In this document: piece after piece, positions 40,801 through 55,800 of the stretch
Layout of the letters: the number at the start of each line of letters is the position of its first letter
How positions within the stretch are numbered: position 1 is the stretch's first letter
NCBI GenBank assembly: GCA_963682025.1
Contig: OY821519.1
Location: 10,715,668-10,779,667 of the forward strand
Direction of reading: 5' to 3'
DNA from: Cordilura impudica
Taxonomy: Eukaryota; Arthropoda; Insecta; Diptera; Scathophagidae
Length of the DNA: 64,000 nucleotides
Made by a program: the position numbers and the translations under genes
The notes under the pieces: model-generated
Database searches by the model: none
What the model was told of the DNA's origin: nothing
What the model saw: the letters and a program-made list of their open reading frames with translations, nothing else

Positions 40801-43800
40801 ATAATAAAAAACCCAGATTACAAATGAATTACATCCTCTGTGTATTGACATTCTTACTTACAAATATATCAAAAGGGTAAGCAGATATCATTACTGGTAA
40901 TAGAACAAATAATGACTATTATAAGCTATAAAATACCTAAAGCACAAATTTAATACACCATTGTATACTTATAGGGCTGTTTAAACTACAGTAATTTGTA
41001 ATTTTTGAGTAATTTCATTAAAATTAAAAAAGTGTTCTATCCCGACCCGTGTCACAGGTGCAAAAGTATATATAGGGTTAAAGAGGACACTTTCACCTTT
41101 CTCCGGGTGGTACACGTTTCTTTTTCCTAGAAGTTTCCTAGAAGTTCTATTCCACTAAATTTGAAATTTGACAAAAATATAGTAGTTTAATAAATATTTC
41201 ATAACGCCCCTAATATTAAACGGTAGGTCTGTGACCACTTACAACAACTAAAGGCTACAATCCTTCCAATCTTTTAAAAAGGAGCGCAGGTCATTATCGA
41301 TGATAACTTGCGAGTAGTAACCATTTATTTTTGATAAAAAAAACAAAAAAACGTCACCTTTTTCTATTGAGTTTGACAACTAGCAATAGTTTAACCTAAT
41401 TTTTTGGCTACCTTAATCTGGATATATTAGCTACAAAAGGCGTTAAAATTTTAAAAATCGGTGACAAAAAAATTAGACGTTTGGCCAATGAAATTTAAAT
41501 TTCAGCCACAGTGCGGCGCAAAATAAGTCGTTAAAGTTGGTTTATAATCTGTCAATCAGATATCATACTTTACACCTTTTTAAGTATCATACCATCAATA
41601 TTTGAAAATGAAGTTCATCTGTAGATATCGTTTTGAATTTACCAACTTCTGGAGTAAATTTTAATACAAATTTTATGTGAAAATATAGACTTGTTATAAA
41701 TCATTAATATTTTAGTTCAAATATTTAATATTTTTTATAATATTTAGCCTATTTATTGTCATATTGGTGATTTTTGTAATACCCTAAGACCTCGCTTTGC
41801 GTCGTTGATACTTTCCAAAATAACGCTACACAAAATGAAACGACGCAAAGTGAATTACGATTCTCTATAAGAAACCATAAAAATATAAAAGATAGGTTCA
41901 ATAATTTTTTTTGTTCTTAAATGTAAAAAAAGAAGAAACTTTTAAAAGATAAAAAAGACTAGAAATTCAATTAAAAAATTAAAAAAAAAAACAAAAAAAA
42001 AAATGAATAAATAATTAGTAAAAAAATTATTCGAACTCTGTAGATAAGCTGCTTATGGCCATTTTACAAAAAAAAATGTCCAAGGTTTGCTGAACTGCTT
42101 TTTGCTTTATTTCTAGGTAAAGCTCCTTGTAACAATTGTAACCATTTTCTGTTGCTACCGCACGAGATAAGCTTCTTTCACTGTCAGGATAATTTTTTGA
42201 AAAAATTTGTATGGCTTCATCAATTAAACTCATGGCTTTCGAGAGTTGTTGAGAAGTTAAGTTTTGAGCTGTCTTCTTCGCCACTAATTTCCAAATCCAG
42301 TTACATTAATTCATCGTTAGACATTTCTTAAATTTGTGAAGTTAGCAACTGATCTATGTCAGCACCATTACACTCATTACTCAAAATTACACTCTCCTGC
42401 TGCTAAGTTAGCGATTTCTTGACAAACAGTAGCTGCTTCATAACCATCAACTACTAAAATGGAACTTCCACATTTTTTCTTGTGCAAACATTCTGGCCAT
42501 ATTTTGCGCCAAACACAATTCATGCAAGATGGATGAAATAATTTCTATTGCATTCGATCTATTAACTTTTTTCAAAAATTCTTGCATTGTAGGTTTATCG
42601 GGTCCATCAGTTTCACTGAGAAGCTTAAAAGTTCTCCGGATGTAATAGCTTTTAAAAACCGATATTACACCCTGATCCATTGCCTCTATCACTGATGTGG
42701 TGTTCAGTGGTAAAACCACAAATTTTACATTTTCTGATAAATCATCAATATAAACTGGTTGACGAGGAGCATTATCTTTATTGCAATAAGCTTTAATTTC
42801 TGGAATAGCACATGATGAAACCCAGTCTTTAAATAATAATTCCGTCATCCAGGCTTTTTTATTGGCTCGCCAGTGGACAGAACAGCCCTTCATAGCTGTA
42901 GGACTTTCTGATTGGTAAGTAACGGCTTAAACTTAAAAGAAGAGTCAACCTATCTTTACTTGCTTTATATCCTGGTGCAGATTTTTCAGTTATCGATATG
43001 AATGTTTCTTTTGGTAGACGTTTCCAAAACAGGTCACTTTCGTCCGCATTGAAAACTTATTTCGGTGTACAATCACCATCGTGAATAATGGCTTTTAACT
43101 CTGTTAGGAAACGGTTTGTAGTGACAATATCAGCGCTGGCTGCTTCACCTTTGAGAAAAATGCTATGTAGATTTGCGCGGGTTTTAAACCTCTCAAACCA
43201 GCCGTGACTAACTTCAGCAGCACTACAACTTGTACTGTCGCTAGACATAGATTTTGTTGCTTTTGCCTGGATTACCATTTTCCTTAAAGGAATTTTCTGT
43301 GCAACCTGATTTTGAATCCAGATAGAAAGCAAGGACTCCATTTTAATCATAAAGCCACGCCTTGTACGAGTCATCGTCTTGGCATCTATCTCTTTCTTGA
43401 GCTTGAATAGTTCTGACGGTTGCTGCAGACAGATCAAGCGCTTTTGATATGTCCACAGCCTTTTCTCCTTTATGAAATCGTCGTAAATTATCCAATTTCA
43501 TTTCCAAAGTTATATTATTTTTTTTGGTAATTCTATGATTTTTACAACAATTGCAACTATGTGTCAGAAAATAAAAAAAAATACTCAAAAATTTAATTTA
43601 GCAAATAATAATTCCCCGAATGATAATAAAAAACGACGCAATTCGACTCAAAGCGAAAATTAGTCTTAATTTATTAACGACGCAACTTTGAAAAAATGCA
43701 AAACGAAACGACGTAAAGCGAGGTCTTAGTGTACTATATTATTTTAAAAATAAAAAGAATAATAATCTAACCCATAAAAACAAAGTTTTTATTAAAACTC

Positions 43801-46800
43801 TTTCTTTCCTTATGCATATGAGTTTTGAATGTCTCCGTGACTGTGTGTGACTTTGCGTGACTATTTTAAAATTAATCTTTGGTCAGAACAAGTCTATGGA
43901 CCAAGTTTCAGATTCATTACGGGAAATGGGGGTTGAATCACTTCGTGACTGGGAGCGACTAGGCGTGACTGTGTGTGACTATCTTAAAATTAATCTTTGG
44001 CCACAACAAGTCTATGGGCAAAGTTTCAGATCGATGGTATAAGGGGAAGTGAGGTTTTAATCTCTCCATTACTGTGCGTGACTATGCGTGACTATGTCAA
44101 AGTTAATCTTTTTTCCCGGCAATTCTATCGACCTGATTCAGATTGATAGGATGAGGGGAAATCCGTTTTAAATCTCTCCGTGACTGTGCGTGACTAAGTC
44201 AAAGTAAATCTTTTTTCACAACAAGTGTGTGGACCAAGTTTCAGATCGATCGGATGAGGGGACTGGGAGTGACTAGGCGTGACTGTGTGTGACTATCTTA
44301 AAATTAATCTTTGGCCACAACAAGTCTATGGGCAAAGTTTCAGATCGATCGTATAAGGGGAAGTGAGGTTTTAATCTCTCCATTACTGTGCGTGACTATG
44401 CGTGACTATGTCAAAGTTAATCTTTTTTCACGGCAATTCTATCGACCTGATTCAGATTGATAGGATGAGGGGAAATCCGTTTTAAATCTCTCCGTGACTG
44501 TGCGTGACTAAGTCAAAGTAAATCTTTTTTCACAACAAGTGTATGGACCAAGTTTCAGATCGATCGGATGAGGGGATATAACATTAAGATCACTCCGTGA
44601 CTGTGCCCAAAATTAATCTGTAGTCACAACAAGACTATGAGCCAAGTTTCAGATCATTTGGATAAGGGGGGATGGGGTTGCCCCACGACAAACAGACAGA
44701 CAGAGAGTATGAGTTAAAATAAAGAGTTTAAAAAAATAATAGCTTTTGAAACAATTGGTAATTCCTGATATGTCATGAGGGTGTTTCTAGATTTGACACG
44801 GCACAATTTAGTTTTTTCTTTTTTAATTTTACTAGAGAAGCCCTGCTGCTCCGCAGCATTATATTATATTAATTTTTATAATATAATACCAAAATTTGTC
44901 AAGAGAAGTTAACGTACAGTAATACCAAAATATGCCAAGAGAAGTTAACGTACAGTAATACCAAAATTTGCCAAGAGAAGTCAACGTACAGTAATACCAC
45001 ATTTTGTCAAGAGAAGTCAACGTACAGTAAAAGCAAAGTTGATTCTCCACGCATAACTTTCCTCAAACCCAACGAAAGCAGTTAATAGCTCAAAAGAAGG
45101 AGCTTGATCCACTGAGTGTTCTTAGACCTATGTCAACAGCCTACGTTAATTAGAACTCTAGTTATAGAGGTTTGAGAGAAGAAAAATATTGAAAAAAATC
45201 TTGAATGCAAAGTTTTTTCATAAATTCTTTTAATATATAAGATATAAATTTTTCATCAAATTACATTTTATTTTTATATCCCATCGAAATTTGTTTCAAA
45301 GATTTTCCAACTGATTTTTCATTGAACCGATTTTGAAAACGTGAAATTTGCATGGCGCCCTAAATTAAAATTTTATTTTGCCCTCAACAAACGTCAATGA
45401 AGATATTTTTATATGTTCTGCTATGCACAGAATCATTAGTCTGTAGGTCATTCCCCGTAAATAAAAATATAATGTTTTTATATTTGCTGTAATTGTCATG
45501 TGCGGAATATAATTTGAAGATTAGTTTCTTATTTTTTTTATATATAAAAAACAAACACTCGCACACACACGCACACCTTAGGTGTAACTAAAATTGTGCG
45601 CATATTTCCATGTTTAAACCATTAGAAGACCAAACGACCAATCCGTTTTATACGTTTTATATGTACAGAAAAATTACAGATAAAATACACATGTACGGGT
45701 ACTCTAAAGTCATAAAATATTAACAATCATGTTCGAAACCACTTCAAAAAAAGTCAAAATCTTGAGAAAAATCATAAATATAAATATTTATTTAATAATA
45801 AAAGTGAAAGTAAAAAAAAATTCAAATAAAGTTTTCTTCTTTAACTACAAACAACTCTTGTCTTCTTTCCAACTTAAAAAAAAAACAAACAAAAAATCCA
45901 ACAACAATAAAATAACCTTTAATTGAAATGACCACAAAGGAAATCAAATATTGTAGGTTCAAGCATTCATGCATCAATGATACGTATGATTTTGTATGAT
46001 TTCCTGTTACAAATTACCAACCAACCAACTAACCAGCAGTTTGTTAGTTTTCAACTGGTATTTATTAATAAAGCCATGATCGTTGGTTATTCTTGCCATA
46101 TTTGAATTTGCAATGGATAATAATGAATATGAATGATGATGATGATGATGATGATGATGTCTATTCACTTTTTGTTTCTCCATCATACAAAATATAGAGT
46201 AATCCGTTTTCATTTTCTTTTTTTTTTACTTCAAAAAACTTTCTTCCATTTCGAAATAAAATATATATATATACTATATATATGTACTAACTACAAAATC
46301 GTGTGTATTTATAGTTGTTTTCTCCTGCCATAATAAAAATCAATTAGTTTAACATAGATTCATAACTACTTACTAACTAACGAAGATGTGTTTTTGGATA
46401 TTGTTAAGTTGTTAGTTACAACTATAAAATTGAAATTTCAATTCCTAAGTCCACAGTTTTAATTAAAAATACAAACAATTTAAATAATTAATGTGTTAAC
46501 ACAACATAATATGAATGTAATGATCATGACTCTTCCTAAATGTCTGACTAAACACGCACACAATGCTCTAAAAATATTCATATTTGTAAATTTTAGTGAA
46601 CCGCCATTAAGTCTAAACTAATATCTCGACCAATAAGATGTTAACGTATTAAAAGTATATCACTTCGAGATATGGTTAAAAAATAACTTATCATAAAAGT
46701 TTTATCTTCAAGACGGTTTTCCTAATTAAAAGTTTTTCCAAGTTTTAATCACATCAATTGGTTTGGTAATATGAATTTGAAACTGGGCAATAAATTTCCA

Positions 46801-49800
46801 CTACCTCATCGTTATTCATTATAAAATAACGCTTCTCGTTGCCAATGAATTGATTTGTGAAGTCAATTCGTGAACTATTTGTTAATGAGCTATTACATTT
46901 TGCGAAAAAAAAACACTTTTGGCGACATGAGGGTTTCCCACGTTAAAGTTGTCACATGTACTGTTGACGAGTGTTGGCTTCGTAATATGACACGAAAATA
47001 AGCCAGAAATTTTCGGACTGTTGCCAAAATTTTAAAGTCTACTACGGCATCGTTTTTCATAACGTATTCCTTAGGTATAGTCTATAATGAAAACTTTTAA
47101 TTGGTAATAAAAGAATTTGTGAACTATTTGATAGTGTGCTATCGTAAACTGCCGCTCCGCTCCGGCTTGCGTTTTTCGATGTTATGTTAAGAAGACCAAT
47201 ATGCCAACATCAAAAATGTTGACGGACGATTTTTTTAATTTTGAAATATTTCAGAATTTCACAAAAATGTTTATTAAGAGGTTACTAAAAATTACACTGT
47301 ACAACAATTTTCAAAAAAAATTAAAATCCCGAAGGTTTTTGTCCTACCGTGCTAACACCCAAAATCAATCTATTATATATCTATTATATTTCTGGTTTCC
47401 TGCTCCAAAAAATAAGATTTATTATTTTACAGGTATTTTAATTAAAGATGTTACCTTCGAAGAGAAAGGGAAGTAAACCAGAAATATAATAGAGAATAAT
47501 ATATACTAGCAGATTCCAGCGCTCGAAATTCGAGTGCAATTTCTAGGCAGCTTTATTTTTCAAATTAGCCAACTCACAAACCAACACTTTTATGGTTTAT
47601 TATTATTGTGAATGAACATAACATAAATTTAATAAAAAACACATAGCATATGTATAAATTTATGTATGTGTTAGTAGCAACTTTAAATTCAATTTACTCA
47701 AAATAAAGGAAAAAAATTTAAAAATCTGTAAATCTGCGAAACGGCTAAAAAGAAATACCTTTCCAATAATATACGTCTGGTCAAAATCGGGATAAAACGG
47801 TAGAACAAAACATCGTTCACAAGAAATCGCCTAGCCTATTAATATTATATGTTAGAAAACAAATATTTAACTAAACTAAAAACAAATATTTTTTTTATAA
47901 TAATCTAACCCATAAAAACAAAAAGTTTTTATTAAAACTCTTTCTTTCCTTATGCATATGAGTTTTGAATCTCTCCGTGACTGTGCGTGACTTTGCGTGA
48001 CTATCTTTAATATTTAATTTGGTGACAACAAGTCTGTGGACAAAGTTTCAGATTAATTGGGTGAGGGGAAATGGGGTTTAAATCACACCGTGACTGCGCG
48101 TGACTATATTTGAGTTAATATTTGGTGACAACTAGTCTGTGAACAAAGTTTCAGATCGATCGGATGAGGGGAAATGGGGTTTAAATCACTCCGTGACTGT
48201 GCGTGACTATGCGTGACAGTGTGTGACTAACTTAAAATTAATCTTTGGCCACAACAAGTCTATGGACAACGTTTCAGATCGATCGGATGAGGGGAAGTGC
48301 GGTTTTAATCTCTCCGTGACTGTGCGTGACTATGTCAAAGTTAATCTTCTTTCACGGCAAGTCTATCGACCAAGTTTCAGATCGATCAGATTAGGGGAAA
48401 TGGGTTTTAAAGCACTCCGTGACTTGCGTGACTATGCGTGACTGTGCGTGACTACCATAAAATTAATCTATAGTCCCAATAAGACTATGGGCTAAGTTTC
48501 AGATCAATTGGATGAGGGGAATGGGGTTGCCCCATGGCAGACAGACAGACAGACGTATAGTATGAGTGAGTTAAAAGAAAAAGTTTAAAAGTACACAAAA
48601 ATCATAAAATTTGTTAGGTAGCCTCCCTAAAGAGGGCGCTGAGGGATAGGTCCCAAAGAAAAAAAATTTTCCTCTCGAAAAAGAATTGCCCCCTCTGTAG
48701 CACCAAACTTTGCCGTGACCCGAAAAAACTGACTTCAGTTAGGATGCAGCTACTTGGAAAACCTTAAAAGGTGCTATTAGTGTAGTATGATCGTTACAAC
48801 AAATTAGATATGGTAATCTTACGAAAAAAAAAATCATGAAAAACTATTTTTCTTTTTGAGCATATGGTATAGCTTTCGACAACTACGTCATCTGTCTACT
48901 CTCATAATTTTCACGCAAAAGAAATGTTTGTTCTTTAACTGTTTGGAATTGTTGTTCCAAACAACATACATATCAAAACCAGCTCAACACCTTTCTGACG
49001 ATGATAATGAATGTGAACTAATAGTTGTGGTATGGTTGATGATTGCTTGTTATGCACAGTGGCGCACATTGTATCTGCAGTTAATATAGAATTTGCGCTA
49101 TAAAATGTCTTCTATTTGGCCAAATTTATCCAAAACTATTCTTGTCAAAAATTATTAGAACTGAAATATGAATTTTATAATAAATTCAAGTGATTCCCTA
49201 TATTAATGGCGTTTTCTTTTCTGACAAAAAATGTCGCATTTTATTTTCACTTTTTTCGAAAGGTGTATTTTTTGATATATTCTGAATTAAGAGTTACCTT
49301 ATCTCATAAATCAATCGAAAACTCTGAAAGTTAAGCACTCGTAAATCGCAAAAAATTGAAGCAATTGACTTCTTTCAAGTCATAGTGCGAGAATATTTCC
49401 CCATTGTTCCCCTTTTTTTTTTGAATATTTTCACCCTATGACTTCAAAGAGGATAATTATCAAAATTTTTTACATTTTATGAACACAGCACTTTGAGACC
49501 TTTCGACTGATGTATCAGATAAGGTTGCTCTTGATTCAGAATATATAAAAAAGAAAACGGCAGAGTTTTCGAAAAGGTTCTTAGGTCTACAGTCATTAAT
49601 GGGCATAATAAATAATCACACACCAAAGTAAAGTGCTGTTACTTGGAAATGTGCAAAAGTTCATATTGGATGTGTTTGCCGTGGGTCCTTGATCAGATCA
49701 TGAAATTATTTTGCAAGGTTACATATGTGTTCCAAAATCATATGCAAAACAACATTTCAGTAAAAAATGTCATAATTGAAAGTCTTTAATTCGATTTAAA

Positions 49801-52800
49801 TGAATATCGTGAGGTTGTTTTATATGGGTGTTATGACTAAAATTGACCCTAAACTCCTTATTTTTGGTCTGGTGATTTATGGATGTAACATATACAGACA
49901 TAACTGTAGACCTTTGTTTCTTCCCGAACCATCAATTTTGAAATTCTCCTGATAGTTTCTAATAACTGGAAACAATTTGACGGCAGACCTTTGATTGTTG
50001 GGCCAACTTTTTGTAGGACAAATTTGGATTTTGTTTAAAATATTTTAAAATTGTAGCACGTACTTTTATTTCGTCACTTATTTTAACCAAAGTGATAACA
50101 AATGAACAGATTTGTGATTAACTGTAATAACTGAAATATTTTTCAAAGATAATTTATCAAAAAAAAAAAATCACAGGGGAGATGTGTAAACATCTACCCC
50201 CGTATTCATAATGAAAAGTTAGCTGCTGCTTACAAGTCGCGCTCAACGAGGTTCTTACTAGTCAACCGATTAGCCTTAGTTTTTAGTTAGCACATAGTTT
50301 ATTCATAATCAATTTTTTGTTGTCATCTAATAGCTTTAAAAACAACTCTGAAATTTGTAATGTCACCATATTTTTTGCATTAATGCCACCTGATATAGTG
50401 AAAATCAACTCTGTTTATATATCAATTTGTGTGATTTCACTCCTTCATTTTTTAAAATTAATATTTACAAGTGTTAAGTTTACGACAAAATTATTTTAAT
50501 TTGAAAATTATGTGAAAAAATGTTTAAAAGATCCGCAAAGAAAAAAATATTTATTTGCACTTAAAAATAATTTATATATTTTGTTTTGCTTAGTTTGACA
50601 CACATCAGCTGTTTTAACATACTTAGTCAGTGTTTGAAAGGTCGTTGGTCTGAGTGTAGCAAACGCAGCAGCAAGTGCATTATAAATAATACTCATGCTA
50701 GATACTGCATAACTTTTCATTATGAATACGGCCGCTAGTAATTACGTATCACTTATAGCAGTCAACTGCAGGGGCTCTGCTAATATAAAAATATTTATTA
50801 TTTATAATTTCAACTGGTTAATTTTTAATTTTTCTTTTTTTATTTTTAATTTTTTCATTTTTCAATTTTCGTTTTTCTTTTTTAATTTTTTATTTTTCAT
50901 TTTTATTTTTCATTATTCATTTTTTATTTTTCATTTTTTCATTTTCCATTTTTCGTTTTTCTTTTTTAATTTTTTATTTTTCATTTTTATTTTTCATTAT
51001 TTTTTTATTTTTCATTTTTCATATTAATTCTTCGATTTTCTTTTTTTATTTTTCATTTTTTATTTTTCATTTTTCATTCTCCATTTTTCGTTTTTCATTT
51101 TTTATTTTCCTTTTTTTATTTTCTCTATTTCATATTATATTTTTAATTTTTCATTCTTTATTTTTCTTTTTTCATATTTTATTTTTAATTTTTTATTTTT
51201 AATTTTTTATTTTTTTATTTTTAATTTTTTATTTTTCATTTTTTATTTTTCATTTTTTATTCTTTTTTTATTTTTCATTTTTTATTTTTTATTTTTCATA
51301 TCTCATTTTTTATTTTTTTTTTTTTCATTTCTCATTTTTTGTTTTCCATTTTTATTTTTCATTTATCATTTTTATTTTTCATTTTTTATTTTTCATTTTT
51401 TATTTTCATTTTCATTTTCATTTTTCAATTTTTCATTTTTCACTTTTTATTTTTTATTTTTCATTTTTAATATTTCATTTTCAAGCAGGTTATTCATATC
51501 ATAATTTTTTCACCAATACAATCATAAGTCACACCGATTTTGTCTTACACTCACATGTTACGCTGCTTTTATGATTGTATTGTGAAATAGAAATTTACCC
51601 CCCTGCGAGTATAGATGTTTACGCATCAAAAAAAAATACAATAATGGTTGCAAAAACTAATAGGAAAAACGTGTGTTAAGATTTTTTCAATCTCACTCCT
51701 TACGAATAATAATTTCTGTTTACAAAACCTCATATTAAGAATATATTTAAAAAGTATGACATAGCCACATTCTCTATTCCTTTAAGAACATATCATTGTT
51801 AAAATCAGCTTCTTTTTAATTTATAAATTTCAAGTTTCAAAATCTTTTTCCCAACCAAAAAGCAATTGGAAAAAAAATACATTTGCGTACCACTGTGCTG
51901 TATGTTGTACTCTTTCATTTATCTATTTAAGTGGTTTCATTAAAAGTCATTGGCTAATGTGGAAGATGCCACTCTTTAATCGTTTGTACATGTTAAATGA
52001 CTGGTTTTATTACTTTAAATGGAAGATCATTTTGTAGAAGTTACTGTTGTGTTATGTTATGATACAATTTTAATTGTTTTCGAGTCATAACTTATATAAG
52101 TTCAATTAAATATAAGAAATTATGGAATGGATAATTGGGTCCGGAAGCGTAAATCGTTAATTTGTTTTTGGCATTAATTTTAAATTTTTTAATAATATAA
52201 AATCAATTTATATTTAAATATACTATTTTTAATGGGTAAAAGAAATCATTTTCAATTTAAATAACGGTAAATTTTTAGTAAGACAAAACAAAAAGAAAAC
52301 TTGAAATCGAATAATTGTTAATACAAAAAGTTTCTTTATCTATATTTGGCAAAGTCAAAATCTAAATAAAGTTATAACTTGGAAGCTTAAATTTTTTGAC
52401 CATTTCTTTTTACCTGTTTAATGACTGGCCTAAATAGGTTAAACTTTTTTTTATTTCTTTTTTTTATTTATTTAAGTAAGAACTCTTAATCAAATATCTG
52501 TGTGTCCTATAAAATAATACTAGGCACAGCATGCTAATCCTCTAGAAGTTGGTAAATTGTAATTAAAAGTTTTATGCACTATTATTATTATTTTTAACAG
52601 TCACTATATAAAATAAGAAATTATTTATGGTCTTACCACTGGCCAAATTTTTTAAGCAGACTTTAATTGAAATTTAAATAAGAGAGAATCTTTGACGTAT
52701 TCTTTTTTGATAAGTAAACGAACTATAATCACACTTGGTCATAATACTGCCAAGTCATTTAGGATCTTTAAAAAAGCATTTAGAATTATTATGAGGTTCT

Positions 52801-55800
52801 CTCTGTTATAAATTTGAAGAAAAAAGTAATACGTTAAAATAACGTACAAATGAATGAATGCATAATTAAACCGTTATTTCTTCTTTTCAAACTTGATGCG
52901 TTATTTCAAATGTTCATTATAATAATCACATGAGCACACAATAATATTTGTACATACGTTTTTAATGGTTTACAAATTACAATTTAATGAAAACAACAAT
53001 TAAATCATTCAAAAGGTGGTTGGTGTTACAACAATATAAATATAAAGAAAATATAAAAAACAACATCAACAACAACAAAAGGGCATTTTGCCCTCATAAA
53101 TTTGAAGTTTAACTCGTATAATAATGAATCGTTTGGGTTTGAACGCCAAACGTTCATGAAATAATATGAAGAAAGTTTCTAATTTTTTTGCCAAGATTTT
53201 TTTTATTTGTTTTTTAATGTAAATATAACTACACTCAAAATAAATTGTTAGGAGAAAAGTTCGAGTTGTAATTTTTACATAAACTGGTGCAGTGGTTATA
53301 AAAGAATATATTTTTTAATGGGACTTAAGTTTTTAAAATAATTAAGTTTAATTTTGCAATTATCTATTTGGTCTTAATTTATATCATATATAAAATTTTA
53401 TTATTTAAAAGAAGAGATCATTTTTTTTAGAAATGCAAGAAAATTATGGAAAACAAGTAAGAAAATTATAGTCGGTCTAGACCGACTATACGATACCCTA
53501 TAACATGCGTTTAGAGACCCTATCTCTTAGGCCAAACTAACTGGACATAGAAAATAATATAAACCAAATTTGAGTGGGATTTTTATTAATTTTTTTGGCT
53601 GCAGATATGAAAAAGTTCATATCGGATGCTATATCTATATGGGCACTAGGCCTAAAATTGGATCGATCCTGATCATGTTTGGTAAAGTCTCTTGTAGTTT
53701 GCAAAAATATATACAAACAAAATTTGAAAAGAATCAGTGCATTATTTTTGTTTTCTGATAGATTTAAGTGCAGATCGGGAAGCAGCTCTACATGGGGCCT
53801 ATGTGTAAGGGTTGTCCCATACGGATAATTTTTGGACTACTCATTAATGGATGTAATAAACGCATACAAACCCAATTTGAGTAAGATCAATATGATAATT
53901 TGGATCTTATGGCAATTTATGACGATTTCATAGGGGTCATTTGTATGGGGGCTAGGTCTGAACATGGACCGATTTTCACCAATTTAAATACCGTTCGTCC
54001 TATGGCCGATAAAAGCTTATATACCAGTTTGATTACAAGGTTTACATGGAGACACAGACGGACGGACGGACGGACGGACGGACATCGTTAAATCAAATCA
54101 GATAGTGATTCTGATTCGATCGCTATAATAAAAGATGGGTCTAGGTCAAATATTTTTGTTAGTTACAAACAGCAGCACAAAGTCATTATACCCAAACCAC
54201 ATAGTGGTATAGGGTATAAAAATAAGACAACACTAGATGCGGTAGTAGCTACTTCCGAACAACATGAATTCTATATCTTCAATATCCTTCTGCCTAATAT
54301 TTCAATTCATGCTTAGTCAGATATTTAACTCAAACGTAGAATTGTGTCAGTTAAGCTTGTTGCCTTCAGTTTAGATATTTCGAAGCTCACTCTATAAAAT
54401 GAAACAAAGTTTGTATAAAAACTAAAAAATTTTTCAGATAAATATGAAACGTTTCATTACTTTTCGTTTTATAGAATAAGTCCATTATTAACATTTGAAA
54501 TTGGGTTCTCCAAATCGACTTTTGACTAATCGACTTCCTCGATTTTTTTTGACTTGTTGAGAGTCTACTTTCATCTGATGAAAAAGTCAAAAGTCGTCTT
54601 TCGATTACAAATTTCATCACATTTTTGCAGGTGAACTCAAAAAGACCGAAATTTAAAAAATACGTAGTTCTGTAGTAAAAGAGTAGTATACAGTGATGTT
54701 GTGAAAACAATTTACAATGATATTTGGTATTTTTTAGCAGCTCTGTGGGCAACAATAATATAAACCAATTAATTTTTTTTTATTTTTTTTTTTCTGAATG
54801 TGTTGTGTCAAGTAAATCGGAGCAAAAATAGCGAAGAAGAGCCTGAATAATTTCAAACTCAATCATTAAAACGATCGAAAGATCGAAAATAAGAATTTTT
54901 ATTTTTATAAAAAATAATAAAATTAAAAATACGGAGGGCACGCCGTTAACGCTAAATATAAGTTTAGCAAAAAACAAATTGTTTTTCTTGTTTTTTCAAG
55001 CCAAAAATAAACATGTATATTGTAGTATGCAATGTGTACTCTTATACAAACATATTTGTTTCAAATTTGTTTTATATTTTAATTTGTTATATTGGAAGAG
55101 GCTTAAATAGTATAACTCTGCTTGAATTCTTTTTTGGTTGTTTTCAGCAAATGTATATGAATTTAACTTTTTACCAAACAATCTACTGCTTTTGGTTACT
55201 GATGAGGGTTGGTGACTCTTCCCGAAACAGCTGTATAACCTGTCATGCAGAATAGAGATAAATTTTTTTGAAACAAATGTGCCAATGTTTTTGCTTTATT
55301 TAAAGTAAAAACATTTGATCTTGAGCCTGAATAATTTTAAACTGGAAGATACAGGTTGTCCAGCGACCGGCCCTCATACGGTATAACGTACATATATATT
55401 AAATACTTTAAATCAGTTTTCTCGCAAACAACAATTTTGAAATCCGTGATCATCATATGTAACTCAAAATCTACTTGACCGATCCTTTTGAAATTTTATA
55501 CACTATTTCTACACATAAACCACCAGGTAATCACGAAGAGTTTCTTTGTTACAATTTTTTCCCATTTTTTAACAACAAATTCACCGAAATTTTATAGCAA
55601 AAATCGTGTTTATACCCTATACCACTATGTGGTTTGGGTATAATGACTTTGTGCTGCTGTTTGTAACAACCAAAAATATTTGACCTAGACCCATCTTTAA
55701 TTATACCGATCGAATCAGAATCACTTTCTGAGTTGATTTAACAATGTCCGTCCGTCCGTCCGTCCGTCCGTCCGTCTGTGTGTCCATGTAAAGCTTGTAA

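Noticed and set aside
43857..44042. Frames in the GTGACTGTGCGTGAC arrays (also 10155-10391 and 48223-48441)
   Set aside because: Repeat-derived and similar only because the minisatellite units are related.
46133..46213. Poly-Met / poly-His frames
   Set aside because: Produced by the ATG microsatellite.
50722..51027. Phe-rich frame of about 100 residues
   Set aside because: Encoded by the T-rich degenerate satellite; composition only.
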